Shown piece after piece: positions 1 through 7,690 of a stretch of 34,353 nucleotides of DNA (positions within the stretch are counted from its first letter, which is position 1; each line of letters opens with the position of its first letter). A program made the translations under genes and the position numbers. The stretch spans positions 1 to 34,353 of the forward strand of contig DATBED010000014.1 in assembly GCA_036276195.1 (NCBI GenBank), in the 5' to 3' direction. The DNA comes from DATBED01 sp036276195 (GTDB lineage: Bacteria; Patescibacteriota; Saccharimonadia; Saccharimonadales; UBA4665). The notes under the pieces are model-generated. The model had not been told where the DNA came from, did not search any database, and was given only the letters and a program-made list of their open reading frames with translations.

Positions 1-432
1 GACGCTGAAGCTGCCGCCAAAGCATGGAAAGACTATTGGACAAATTTGGACGAGGCTCTCGCCGCCGACCGCCGCGGCGACGCCATAGTTCTGTTCATGA
101 AACTAGTCGGCGTACCAGACGATATGATTAATGGCATGAAAACCTCGCCAATGTGGCCGGCCCTGGAAGCCGTAGCGCCGACGCTGGCCTATGACGCGGC
201 GGCTATGGGCAAAGACCGCTCCGTGCCGGTCGCCCACGCGGCTAAAGTGGCGGCCGAGACACTGGTTATGGACGGCGGCGCCAGCTTACAGGTTATGCCG
301 TTTATGCGTGCCTCGGCCGAGAAGCTGGCCGAGGCTATTCCTCACTCCGAGCGCCAGACGCTAGAAGGCCAGGCGCACGACGTCAGTTCGGCAGCACTGG
401 CGCCGGTTTTAATAGAATTTTTTAATCAATAA
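1..432 (+). CDS. Alpha/beta hydrolase, C-terminal part (5' truncated by window)
   Basis: The reading frame is open from base 1 and ends at TAA 430-432, so the true start lies upstream; a TTG at 46 is only the first possible start inside the window. The visible ~143 residues match the C-terminal third of an alpha/beta-hydrolase fold: a strand with MDGGASLQVMPFM, then AEAIPHSERQTLEGQAHDV, where the His of GQAHD sits where the catalytic His of this fold normally is, and a closing LAPVLIEFF helix. The nucleophile and acid are outside the window or not identifiable. It is the first visible gene of an operon: the stop codon overlaps the strong Shine-Dalgarno AAGGAGG of the next gene. Substrate unknown. 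Confidence 0.75.
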   Translation, partial: DAEAAAKAWKDYWTNLDEALAADRRGDAIVLFMKLVGVPDDMINGMKTSPMWPALEAVAPTLAYDAAAMGKDRSVPVAHAAKVAAETLVMDGGASLQVMPFMRASAEKLAEAIPHSERQTLEGQAHDVSSAALAPVLIEFFNQ

Positions 433-442
433 GGAGGCTATC

Positions 443-931
443 ATGCCGAAAATAACACCTAGCTTATGGTTCGACAAAGAGGCCGAAGCAGCCATTAATT
501 TCTACGTGGCGGTCTTTAAGAGTTCACCGAGCGGCAAAGCAGCCGATTCAGGAATAGTCAGCCTTACCCGTTACCCGGGTGGCTATAGCGAAGGCCCACT
601 GGCTGGCATGGAAGGCAAAATCCTAAACGGTATCTTTAAGCTGGCCGGCCAGACATTTATGGCGCTCGACGGTGGCCCGATTTTCCAGTTTAACGAGGCC
701 ATATCGCTGGTAGTGGAGTGTGAAGACCAGGCCGAAATAGACTATTTTTGGGATAAACTGTCGGCCGTGCCGGAATCGGAACAGTGCGGTTGGCTAAAAG
801 ATAAGTTCGGCCTGTCGTGGCAGATTGTTCCTAACAATATGGCAGAGCTAATGAAACCGGCCAGCGCCATGGACGCCATGCTCAAGATGAAAAAACTCGA
901 TATTGCCCAGCTTGAGGCGGCAGGCAAGTAG
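443..931 (+). CDS. VOC superfamily protein, PhnB / 3-demethylubiquinone methyltransferase-like
   Basis: 162 residues. Begins with ITPSLWFDKEAEAAINFYV, the usual opening of PhnB-like VOC proteins (first beta-alpha unit, F-Y pair), and contains the paired second module with NEAISLVVECEDQAEIDYFWDKL and LKDKFGLSWQIVPNNM, both hallmarks of this subfamily (D.FG..WQIVP). These are small dimeric cytosolic proteins; some bind metal and small ligands, but the biochemical role of this subgroup is poorly defined. Start chosen because AAGGAGG at 431-437 lies 5 nt upstream of ATG 443. Ten bases separate it from the hydrolase and two from the AHSA1 gene, so it is part of a four-gene operon ending in an exporter. 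Confidence 0.85.
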   Translation: MPKITPSLWFDKEAEAAINFYVAVFKSSPSGKAADSGIVSLTRYPGGYSEGPLAGMEGKILNGIFKLAGQTFMALDGGPIFQFNEAISLVVECEDQAEIDYFWDKLSAVPESEQCGWLKDKFGLSWQIVPNNMAELMKPASAMDAMLKMKKLDIAQLEAAGK

Positions 932-933
932 TC

Positions 934-1353
934 ATGGCTAAATCATTAACAATCGAACGAGAAATTAAGGCCCCGGTAGGCCGCGTCTGGCGGGCCCTAA
1001 CCGCTATTAACGAATTAAAGCAATGGTTGTCGTTCTTCCCGGATTTTAAAGCCGAGGTTGGTTTTAAGACAGAGTTCGACCTAGGGCCAGACGCCGAACA
1101 CCAATACCATCACCACGTCGAAGTTCTGGAAGTTATAGAAGGACGAAAACTGATCTACACTTGGGATTATGGCGGTATGAGCACCGGTTCCAGCGTGACT
1201 TTTGAGCTATTTGAAGAAGGTGAGACAACCCGTTTGGTGCTGACAGTCCAAATTGACCATATACCCCACGATCAAATAGACTTCTTAAAGAACGCTACAT
1301 CTGGCTGGAACTATACGGCCGACAGCTTGAAGCAATTTGTAGAAAGTAATTAA
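934..1353 (+). CDS. SRPBCC / AHSA1 (activator of Hsp90 ATPase-like) domain protein
   Basis: 139 residues with the START-like helix-grip layout: opening SLTIEREIKAPVGRVWRALT, a central WLSFFPDF, strands through YHHHVEVLEVIEGRKLIYTWDY, then GSSVTFELFEEGETTRLVLT and a C-terminal long helix NATSGWNYTADSLKQFVES, which is the standard W-x-x-x-L-x-x-F/V ending of AHSA1 proteins. Members bind hydrophobic ligands in a cavity; despite the name, most bacterial ones have no shown link to Hsp90. PhnB-like and AHSA1 genes are often neighbours in bacteria. It begins 2 bases after the upstream stop, implying translational coupling, and is followed 13 bases later by an MFS gene. Ligand unknown. Confidence 0.85.
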   Translation: MAKSLTIEREIKAPVGRVWRALTAINELKQWLSFFPDFKAEVGFKTEFDLGPDAEHQYHHHVEVLEVIEGRKLIYTWDYGGMSTGSSVTFELFEEGETTRLVLTVQIDHIPHDQIDFLKNATSGWNYTADSLKQFVESN

Positions 1354-1366
1354 GAGAGGAGAATCC

Positions 1367-2839
1367 ATGAAGCAGATTGACCGAAAATGGCTAGCGCTAC
1401 TGGTGCTGACGGGTGGCAGCTTCATGATTGTCATCGATGCCACCATTGTTAATGTTGCCTTACCATCTATCCGGGCCAGTTTGGGTTTTAGCCAGGCCTC
1501 TCTGGCTTGGGTAGTTAACGCCTATCTATTAACTTTCGGCGGCTTTCTGTTGCTGGGTGGCCGTTTGGGCGACTTATATGGCCACCGACGGCTCTTTCTA
1601 GGCGGATTGGCGTTATTCACTATTGCGTCTTTGGCTTGTGGCCTATCTTCGGCCCAGGCGCCATTAATCGTGGCTAGGGCTATCCAAGGGCTAGGTGGCG
1701 CTCTGGTTTCAGCTATTGGACTGTCGTTAACCATGGATCTGTTCACCGAGCCGGCAGAACGGGCCAAAGCCATGGGTATCTTTGGCTTCGTGGCGGCCGG
1801 GGGCGGTAGCGTGGGCGTGCTGCTGGGCGGTATTTTAACCGGGCTGCTTAATTGGCACTGGATTTTCTTGGTCAACGTGCCGGTCGGCGCCCTGGTTTAC
1901 TTTTTAGCGCTGCGGGTACTGCCCGAAGCTAATAAAGTGGCGGCCAACAAGCATTTAGACATAGCCGGAGCGGTGACAATTACCGCTGCTCTCTTGCTGG
2001 CGGTGTACACCATTGTCAACGGCAACCAAGTCGGCTGGCTAACATTTCGCACGCTGGGAATGCTGGGCGCTTCGGCTGTTTTGCTAATTAGCTTTTTGGC
2101 GATTGAGTCGCGCGTGAAGGCCCCGCTGATGCCGCTTGGCTTGCTCAAACAGCGCAATGTGGCCACGGCCAATGTGGTCGGCGTGCTCTGGGCGGCCGCT
2201 ATGTTCGCCTTCTTCTTCATAAGCGCCCTCTATTTACAACTAGTGCTGCACTACACGCCTTTAAAAGTTGGCTTGGCTTTTTTGCCGTCTAATCTGATTA
2301 TGAGCGTCTTTTCGCTTGGCTTGTCGGCTAAGTTGGTCTTAAAGTATGGCATCAAAATACCGCTGGCGCTTGGTTTGGGGCTGGCAGCTTTAGGTTTAAT
2401 TTTGTTTGCCCGCCTGCCGGTCAATGGTCATTTTTTGACCGATGTTTTGCCTAGTATGATTTTACTGGGCTTTGGCGCCGGTATGGCCTTTAACCCGGTA
2501 TTGCTGGCCGCCATGAGCGATGTCAAACCGCAAGATTCGGGCCTGGCCTCGGGCATTGTTAACACCTCGTTCATGATGGGTGGTGCACTGGGCCTGGCCA
2601 TTTTGGCCAGCGTGGCGGCTGCCCGCACCACCAGCCTAGTTGCCAGTGGCCATAATCCATCAACCGCTCTGACTGGTGGCTATCACGCCGCCTTCCTGAT
2701 CGGAGCCATCTCCGCCATTTTAGCGGCCTTAATTGGCGCTAGCTTGCTGCGCCAAACGGCGCCGTTGACCGAGCATGAAATGGAATCGTCCCGCGTCGAA
2801 GCGGCTGAAATCCTAACTGAAGAAACTGAAACCGTCTAG
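1367..2839 (+). CDS. MFS drug exporter, DHA2 (EmrB/QacA) family, 14 TM
   Basis: 490 residues, the usual length for 14-helix DHA2 exporters (drug:H+ antiporters of the inner membrane). Helix 1 carries FMIVIDATIVNVALPSI, with the D of the D1 motif; motif A is GRLGDLYGHRR between helices 2 and 3; motif C-like GGGSVGVLLGGILTGLL in helix 5, typical of antiporters; C-terminal DSGLASGIVNTSFMMGGALG is the repeat-equivalent motif in the second half. Start supported by GAGAGGAGAA just upstream of ATG 1367. Last gene of the operon, so the hydrolase, VOC and AHSA1 proteins may act on or sense what it exports. It converges on the DUF1697 gene, and the two stop codons interlock within CTAG at 2836-2839. 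Confidence 0.9.
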   Translation: MKQIDRKWLALLVLTGGSFMIVIDATIVNVALPSIRASLGFSQASLAWVVNAYLLTFGGFLLLGGRLGDLYGHRRLFLGGLALFTIASLACGLSSAQAPLIVARAIQGLGGALVSAIGLSLTMDLFTEPAERAKAMGIFGFVAAGGGSVGVLLGGILTGLLNWHWIFLVNVPVGALVYFLALRVLPEANKVAANKHLDIAGAVTITAALLLAVYTIVNGNQVGWLTFRTLGMLGASAVLLISFLAIESRVKAPLMPLGLLKQRNVATANVVGVLWAAAMFAFFFISALYLQLVLHYTPLKVGLAFLPSNLIMSVFSLGLSAKLVLKYGIKIPLALGLGLAALGLILFARLPVNGHFLTDVLPSMILLGFGAGMAFNPVLLAAMSDVKPQDSGLASGIVNTSFMMGGALGLAILASVAAARTTSLVASGHNPSTALTGGYHAAFLIGAISAILAALIGASLLRQTAPLTEHEMESSRVEAAEILTEETETV

Positions 2840-3384
2840 CCCCGGTTAGTCGCTAGCATTAGCGCGTAAATTTTGCGTAGGCTGTTCGAGTTGCGTATGG
2901 CCAGCTGTTTATAAATGTCGGTGCCGATAATCCTTAAAACGCGGCCTTTGTTGATTTTGTCGCGATCAACCCGCCAGACTACGGCACCTGGGAAGTAATG
3001 CACGTCTTCAATTTCTGGTTTATGCGGAATCTGCTCCATAATTTTCGGATTGTCGATGCCGGCCCACAAAAACATGACGTCGCACTTCATAGTCACGTCG
3101 TTGACCCAATCTTGGGGCAGGGCTTTAACTAGCGCGGCCATCTCATCTAGATCGCGCAGCAGCGTATCCACTGGGAAGCCAAAATCCTGCTCAATGGCCG
3201 CTTCCACCAGCTTGGTTAAGGCAGCTTTGTTCAAAGAGTCAGTTACAAAAATAACGTTGCCTGAGGCAATGAAAGTCTTAACCCTTTCAAAGCCCAGCCT
3301 TTCGAAAGTCTGCTTCAGCTTGGCCATTTCGACCCTATGGTTGCCCCCAACATTGATGCCTCTTAATAGCGCCACATATGTCAT
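2836..3384 (-). CDS. DUF1697 family protein
   Basis: 182 residues matching the DUF1697 pattern: N-terminal YVALLRGINVGGNHRVEMAKL, then GFERVKTFIASGNVIFVTD, a VDTLLRDLDEM strand-helix, and the C-terminal INKGRVLRIIGTDIYKQLAIRNSNSLRKI. The R-G-I-N-V-G-G and ASGNV motifs are diagnostic. The family has a ferredoxin-like fold and no assigned reaction. The -10 box TATAAT lies only 6 nt before the ATG and there is no Shine-Dalgarno sequence, so the transcript is probably leaderless. It converges with the MFS operon upstream and diverges from the hydrolase gene at 3560. Confidence 0.9.
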   Translation of the reverse strand: MTYVALLRGINVGGNHRVEMAKLKQTFERLGFERVKTFIASGNVIFVTDSLNKAALTKLVEAAIEQDFGFPVDTLLRDLDEMAALVKALPQDWVNDVTMKCDVMFLWAGIDNPKIMEQIPHKPEIEDVHYFPGAVVWRVDRDKINKGRVLRIIGTDIYKQLAIRNSNSLRKIYALMLATNRG

Positions 3385-3390
3385 GCCAAA

Positions 3391-3396
3391 ATTATA
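3391..3396 (-). promoter_or_regulatory. -10 box for the leaderless DUF1697 gene
   Basis: On the minus strand TATAAT ends 6 nt before the ATG at 3384 (intervening TTTGGC), so transcription should start at or next to the A of the start codon. The -35 region is weak (TTCGGA or TCGGAC, 17-18 nt upstream). Confidence 0.6.
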
Positions 3397-3441
3397 CAGC
3401 CATTAGCTAAAGGGTCCGAAAGGCAATATTTTTTCGGCCAG

Positions 3442-3468
3442 TTTTGTAATACATTTGTACCTACAAAA
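3442..3468. repeat. Inverted repeat between divergent promoters
   Basis: TTTTGTA (3442-3448) and TACAAAA (3462-3468) are perfect 7-bp arms around a 13-nt centre, placed between the divergent DUF1697 and hydrolase promoters. It could be an operator or chance in AT-rich DNA; no regulator gene is adjacent. Confidence 0.35.
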
Positions 3469-3521
3469 GCCGCGAAACTATTTTAGTTTTGGCAGACATA
3501 GTGGAATCGTCGGCAATTTTA

Positions 3522-3550
3522 TTGATAAATTTGGCTTAAAGGCCTATATT
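3522..3550 (+). promoter_or_regulatory. Sigma-70 type promoter of the 3560 hydrolase
   Basis: TTGATA (3522-3527), 17-nt spacer, TATATT (3545-3550). The ATG is 9 nt after the -10 box, so the leader is 0-3 nt and no Shine-Dalgarno is present. The same hexamer pair with the same spacing recurs at 28109-28137 on the other strand. Confidence 0.7.
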
Positions 3551-3559
3551 TAGCCGATT

Positions 3560-4291
3560 ATGATTAAGCTACAATCTGGCGACAAAGATTTTCCAGCCTA
3601 CCTGGCCACTCCTGCCGGCAAAATAAAAGGCGGCCTGATTGTGATCCATGAGGTGTGGGGTCTGACCGACCACATCAAAGATGTAGCCGATCGTTTAACT
3701 AAGGAAGGTTATCTGGCCTTGGCGCCAGACTTAATGCATGAGGCCGGCATTACCGAAATGGCGACCGACCAGCTGGCCGAAGATCTCTTCAATCCCGAAA
3801 AGCGTAACCAGGTCCAGCCGCAACTGCGAGCACTAATGACGCCACTACACCAGCCTGATTTTGCGGAGCACACTCTGGCTAAGCTCAAAGTTTGTTTTGA
3901 TTATCTGTACCAAAAGGCTGATGGTAAAGTGGCCGTGATTGGCTTCTGCTTTGGTGGCACCTACAGCTTCAGCCTGGCGGCGACCGAACCGCGCCTTAAG
4001 CTGGCGTTGCCTTTTTATGGTCATGCCGATATGTCGGTAGAGGACTTGAGGCGCATTGCTTGCCCAGTTCGGGCTTTTTACGGCGCGAACGACGAACGAC
4101 TAATGGCTGCCCTACCGGAATTAAAAGCCAAAATGAAGCAAGCCGGCGTCGATTTTAAAACACATGTCTACCCTAGCGCTGGCCACGCCTTCTTTAACGA
4201 CACCAACAAGTTTGCTTACAATGAGCCAGCCGCCAAAGACGCTTGGCAAAAGCTGCTGGCTTACTTGCAGGAGAGCTTGTTCTTGCGGTAG
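3560..4291 (+). CDS. Dienelactone hydrolase family protein
   Basis: 243 residues, the normal length of dienelactone hydrolase (carboxymethylenebutenolidase) family members, soluble alpha/beta hydrolases. The features of the family are all present: HEVWGL at 30-35 with the conserved Glu31, nucleophile motif GFCFGG with Cys130, acid Asp178 in GANDER, and catalytic His209 in SAGHAFF. Many bacteria carry such genes with no chlorocatechol pathway, and none is visible here, so the natural substrate is unknown. The gene stands alone behind its own strong promoter with the ATG 9 nt after the -10, so translation is probably leaderless. Its codon use and GC match the flanking operon 1. Confidence 0.9.
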   Translation: MIKLQSGDKDFPAYLATPAGKIKGGLIVIHEVWGLTDHIKDVADRLTKEGYLALAPDLMHEAGITEMATDQLAEDLFNPEKRNQVQPQLRALMTPLHQPDFAEHTLAKLKVCFDYLYQKADGKVAVIGFCFGGTYSFSLAATEPRLKLALPFYGHADMSVEDLRRIACPVRAFYGANDERLMAALPELKAKMKQAGVDFKTHVYPSAGHAFFNDTNKFAYNEPAAKDAWQKLLAYLQESLFLR

Positions 4292-4348
4292 ATTGTCAAA
4301 GCTGATTGTCGCTTTGCCTCACACTTTACACTTTGGATAATCTCTAGG

Positions 4349-4377
4349 CTGGCAGTGTCTGTAAATTATGTTATACT
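4349..4377 (+). promoter_or_regulatory. Promoter of the winged-helix / sigma operon
   Basis: CTGGCA (4349-4354), 17-nt spacer, TATACT (4372-4377). Expected transcript start near 4384, giving a short leader that includes GAGAGG before ATG 4399. Confidence 0.55.
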
Positions 4378-4398
4378 TGTGATGAACGAGAGGTTTAA

Positions 4399-5103
4399 AT
4401 GGCAGAAACTCGCAATACTACCACTATTATAGGAAGCGGTGAAGCCATCACTATTCACTTCTCTAATGAAGCGCCGTCGCTGAATGTTGCGTACTCCCCT
4501 CCCTCTGAAGGAGTAGGCCAACCCGTAGATAAGGTAAAATTGCAAGAAGAACTTGGGCGAGCGGCTGCATTGCTTAGCCAGCGTGAGCAAAAAATTGCAG
4601 AATTGCAAGGCCATATAGCTTCTATAGAAGCAGAGACACACCATGCTAGCTTATCTAATGGTCATGTTGGCGAAGTTGTCATCCGGAGCGTATTAACTAC
4701 TGATCGTACTCTATCTACTGCCCATCAGCGATATGAGCGTACAATACTTTATTTTCTACAGCAACCGGGGTTTACGGTCAATCGACCCAACGCAGGCGGT
4801 TTTATACGCGAAAAACTAGGTATTGAGGCGGTAAGTGACTGGAATAATATGAGAGTTGCATTAGTGAAGCTAGGTATTCTCAGCGTTGAAAAAGCTTCGC
4901 CTGCTTCTAGGAAGTCTAATGCAATTAGTTTGAGTGCCGACGGGCTTATTTCTTCTGCAGGCAAGCCTTTTATTACACCTCAAGTTCTTGAAGCTTTAAA
5001 GTATTCTACTAACATAGAAGATGAGCAAAGACCAGAAATGGAAGCTAAGATAGCTAGACTCGAAGGCCAAGGAGGCCCTTCTAACCCTAGTTTAAAAGTC
5101 TAA
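4399..5103 (+). CDS. Unrecognised coiled-coil / winged-helix-like protein upstream of a sigma factor
   Basis: 234 residues, no family recognised. Residues ~1-45 are low in structure; ~45-80 (KLQEELGRAAALLSQREQKIAELQGHIASIE) form a heptad-like coiled coil; ~105-190 read like a winged helix: helix YERTILYFLQQPG, helix AGGFIREKLGI, helix NNMRVALVKLGIL, then a basic wing KASPASRKSNAISLSADG. No signal peptide or membrane helix, so likely cytosolic. Start supported by GAGAGG 5 nt upstream. It ends 17 bases before the sigma-like gene and shares its AT-richer composition, so the two are probably co-transcribed and may function together. DNA binding is an inference from the predicted fold only. Confidence 0.7.
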   Translation: MAETRNTTTIIGSGEAITIHFSNEAPSLNVAYSPPSEGVGQPVDKVKLQEELGRAAALLSQREQKIAELQGHIASIEAETHHASLSNGHVGEVVIRSVLTTDRTLSTAHQRYERTILYFLQQPGFTVNRPNAGGFIREKLGIEAVSDWNNMRVALVKLGILSVEKASPASRKSNAISLSADGLISSAGKPFITPQVLEALKYSTNIEDEQRPEMEAKIARLEGQGGPSNPSLKV

Positions 5104-5120
5104 ACCGTTCTGATTCCGGG

Positions 5121-6143
5121 GTGGTAGTTGACATTACAAAATACCGGGAAGCTAGTCTCGCTGAAAGTGATGGAAAAGTTGTTGAAGAAGGGGAGGTGAT
5201 GGATGAACCCTCTAATGCAGATTTAGCCAGACTCGATAATATATCAGCCATAGAAATTGCTGACTTGAAAAAAGAGGGTTTAGAGGTGGAAGATTCTACG
5301 CCCGTTGAGGGAACTAGCGACAGCTCGTGGATAACAAGACTGGCCCGACATAGAATCTTAACCGCGGATGAAGAAGTTACTCTAGCGAAACGAATTGAAC
5401 GTGGTGACTTTCAGGCAAAAGACATACTCATAAGACATAATGTAAAACTAGTGATCTCAATTGCTAAAAAGTATAACTTCGGTCCAAACGGCGGGGTTAG
5501 CTTAACTATGTTCGATTTAATCAATGAAGGAATAATAGGTTTAATTAGGGCCACGGAAAAATTTGATTATAGGCGCGGGTTTAAATTTAGTACTTACGCC
5601 AGTTGGTGGATCAGACAGTCGATAAGTAGAGGTCTAGATAAAACAAATCTCACCATACGTCAGCCAGTACAAATAGCTCAAAATGCGGCAAAGCTTGACA
5701 AGGTAGCATTTAAATTAATGCAACAGAACGGCAACCAGCCGCCAAGTATATCAGAACTTGTTAAAGCAAGTGGATTTAGCGAAGAAGAGATTTTACGGCT
5801 AAAGCTAACGAAATTTACCGATTCGCTTGACCGATCTATTAGCGAAGATGGAGAAACTAGCCTAGGTGACATGGTTGAGATAAGACAGCCATCACCATTA
5901 GAGCAAGCTATTGACGGCGAAAGGAATAGTAAGCTACGAGCTGCAATAGATAAATTACCCAAGCTGGAGCGAGCTGCAATTATTCTACATTTCGGATTGG
6001 AAAATGACGATGGCATGGAGACAGAAAGACCACTAATCAACAACTGGAATATTGCTAAGCTAACAGAAATGGGGCTAGCTCATCTGAGAGCAATCTTAGA
6101 CGAAGACTTTAAACAGCAATATGTTGAGCGAGTTGCTTATTGA
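5121..6143 (+). CDS. Sigma-70 family RNA polymerase sigma factor with degenerate region 4
   Basis: 340 residues. Region 1.2 is at ~68-95 (ILTADEEVTLAKRIERGD), region 2 at ~98-172 (core-binding FDLINEGIIGLIRATEKFDY; -10 binding KFSTYASWWIRQSISR), then TIRQPVQ and region 3 at ~185-265. Region 4 starts normally (AAIDKLPKLERAAIILHFGL, ~274-293), but the helix-turn-helix that contacts -35 elements in RpoD (usually near T-L-E-E-I-G and R-E-R-V-R-Q-I-E) is replaced by PLINNWNIAKLTEMGLAHL, with no recognisable recognition helix. The GTG at 5121 gives the longest frame but has a poor ribosome site; ATG 5199, preceded by AAGGGGAGG, is an alternative that removes 26 acidic residues. Probably an accessory sigma factor. 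It overlaps the convergent MFS gene by 7 bp. Confidence 0.85.
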   Translation: MVVDITKYREASLAESDGKVVEEGEVMDEPSNADLARLDNISAIEIADLKKEGLEVEDSTPVEGTSDSSWITRLARHRILTADEEVTLAKRIERGDFQAKDILIRHNVKLVISIAKKYNFGPNGGVSLTMFDLINEGIIGLIRATEKFDYRRGFKFSTYASWWIRQSISRGLDKTNLTIRQPVQIAQNAAKLDKVAFKLMQQNGNQPPSISELVKASGFSEEEILRLKLTKFTDSLDRSISEDGETSLGDMVEIRQPSPLEQAIDGERNSKLRAAIDKLPKLERAAIILHFGLENDDGMETERPLINNWNIAKLTEMGLAHLRAILDEDFKQQYVERVAY

Positions 6144-7594
6144 ACTTCGCCAGCCATTCTAAATTGGGCACTGGCTGGTTCGTTTTCAACAGGGTGTGTG
6201 TGGGAAGGTTTGCCGCGTTGCCGGATTACCAGCACGGCCAAAGCGACAACCAAGAGCATGAAGGCTACCGCTGCGAGCATGGCGCTGTCAAAGCCGTGTA
6301 CCAAAGCCGCTTTGGGACTCATTCGTGTAGAAGCCGCCGTTACCGAGGCCGCCACACTAGATAGTATGGCCAGCCCTAGCGCGCCGCCCATCTGCTGCGA
6401 GGTTGTAATTAAACCGGAAGCCAAGCCGGATTCCCGAGCCGGCACACCCGAAGTAGCGGCCGCGATTATCGGCATAAAGGTCATTCCGATGCCGACCGGA
6501 ATGATCAAGAAGGCCGGCAACAAGGTAGTCAGGTAATGCCCGCCAACTGATAGGCGGCTTAACCAAGCTAGGCCCACGGCTACCAGCGTTGGGCCGGTTA
6601 TCAGCCATCTTTTGTAGCCATAACGGGCTACCAATTTAGGAATCCGCGTTGACGTAAAGCCCAATATGATCGGGAAGGGCAGGAAGGCTAAACCGGCTTT
6701 TACGGGTGTAAAGTGCAGCACTGATTGAACGTACAGCGTGATGATGAAGAAGATGCCGAGCATGGCGCCGTACATTGGGGCCATCATTAAGTTGGCGCCG
6801 GTGACATTTCTAATCTTAAAGATCGATAGCGGTACTAGCGGGTGCTTGGCCCGGCTTTCGTTGAAAATGAAGCCAGCCAGTAAGGCCGCGGCCGCCGCGA
6901 AGATGCCCAGGCTCCGGCCACTCAACCAGCCCCAGCTAGAAGCCTGGCTGAAACCAAAGACCAGTAGCATCAGGCTGCTGGTGACCAAAGCCGCACCGGG
7001 TAAATCCAGCCCGGTGTAAGCGTCTTCACGCTCGTGTTTAGGTACAAACCGCAAAATAGCGGCTGTCATAATAATGCCAACCGGCACATTAATAAAGAAA
7101 TTCCAGCGCCATCCGACATACTGGGTCAGCACGCCGCCCAGCAAGAGGCCGACCGTCGCGCCGCCGGTAGCCACTAGCGTCCAGTAGGCCAGGGCGCGGT
7201 TACGGGCCGGCCCGTCGCGGAAGGTCGCCAGCACAATCGACAGAGCCGATGGCGACATGAAGGCCGCTGCCATACCTTGAAAGGCGCGCAGAGCAATCAG
7301 CAAAAAGGCAGAGTGCGATATGCCAATTAAAAAGGAAAAGACGGTGAAGGCTGCCATGCCGCTTAGTAGCACTCGCCGCCGGCCAAATAGGTCAGCCGCC
7401 CGGCCGCCCAGCAGCAAGAAGCCACCAAACGTTAAAGCATAGGCCGTAACGACCCATTGCAGGGCACTGTCGCTAAAATGCATTTGCCGTTGGATCGTCG
7501 GCAGCGCCACGTTAGTAATAGCATTGTCTAGCACCACCATGAATTGAGCGATGGCCACTAAAACAAAAACTAGCCACTTGGAAGGTGTTTTCAT
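6137..7594 (-). CDS. MFS drug exporter, DHA2 (EmrB/QacA) family, 14 TM
   Basis: 485 residues with the DHA2 set: FMVVLDNAITNVALPTI in helix 1, motif A GRAADLFGRRR, antiporter motif C GGATVGLLLGGVLTQ, and second-half GLASGLITTSQQMGGALG. Expected to be a proton-driven exporter of hydrophobic or cationic compounds in the cytoplasmic membrane. Start fixed by AAAGGAGG 9 nt upstream of the ATG at 7594. It diverges from a MarR gene, the classic arrangement for a locally controlled pump; its promoter TTGACA-18-TACAAT lies inside the tandem operator-like repeats at 7634-7666. The end overlaps the sigma-like gene by 7 bp. Confidence 0.9.
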   Translation of the reverse strand: MKTPSKWLVFVLVAIAQFMVVLDNAITNVALPTIQRQMHFSDSALQWVVTAYALTFGGFLLLGGRAADLFGRRRVLLSGMAAFTVFSFLIGISHSAFLLIALRAFQGMAAAFMSPSALSIVLATFRDGPARNRALAYWTLVATGGATVGLLLGGVLTQYVGWRWNFFINVPVGIIMTAAILRFVPKHEREDAYTGLDLPGAALVTSSLMLLVFGFSQASSWGWLSGRSLGIFAAAAALLAGFIFNESRAKHPLVPLSIFKIRNVTGANLMMAPMYGAMLGIFFIITLYVQSVLHFTPVKAGLAFLPFPIILGFTSTRIPKLVARYGYKRWLITGPTLVAVGLAWLSRLSVGGHYLTTLLPAFLIIPVGIGMTFMPIIAAATSGVPARESGLASGLITTSQQMGGALGLAILSSVAASVTAASTRMSPKAALVHGFDSAMLAAVAFMLLVVALAVLVIRQRGKPSHTHPVENEPASAQFRMAGEVQ

Positions 7595-7632
7595 AAAGTT
7601 ATCCTCCTTTAATATTTGATGTATATAAACTA

Positions 7633-7684
7633 ATTGTACTCCTCAACTATTGTACTTGTCAAACTATTAATTTAGCGCTATAAT
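7633..7684. promoter_or_regulatory. Divergent MFS/MarR promoters with tandem operator-like repeat
   Basis: Plus strand: TTGTCA (7656-7661), 17 nt, TATAAT (7679-7684), 6 nt before ATG 7691. Minus strand: TTGACA (7662-7657), 18 nt, TACAAT (7638-7633) for the MFS gene. The two -35 boxes lie on the same six bases. Overlying them are two direct repeats, TTGTACTCCTCAACTA (7634-7649) and TTGTACTTGTCAAACTA (7650-7666), each with TTG...CAA ends as in many MarR sites. A protein bound here would block both promoters at once. Confidence 0.7.
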
Positions 7685-7690
7685 GAAACT

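Noticed and set aside
6143..6143. Alternative genetic code with TGA as glycine, as in some Patescibacteria.
   Set aside because: Long frames contain no internal TGA, and TGA ends the 5121 gene, the cfa-like gene and the 37-codon ORF in sensible places.
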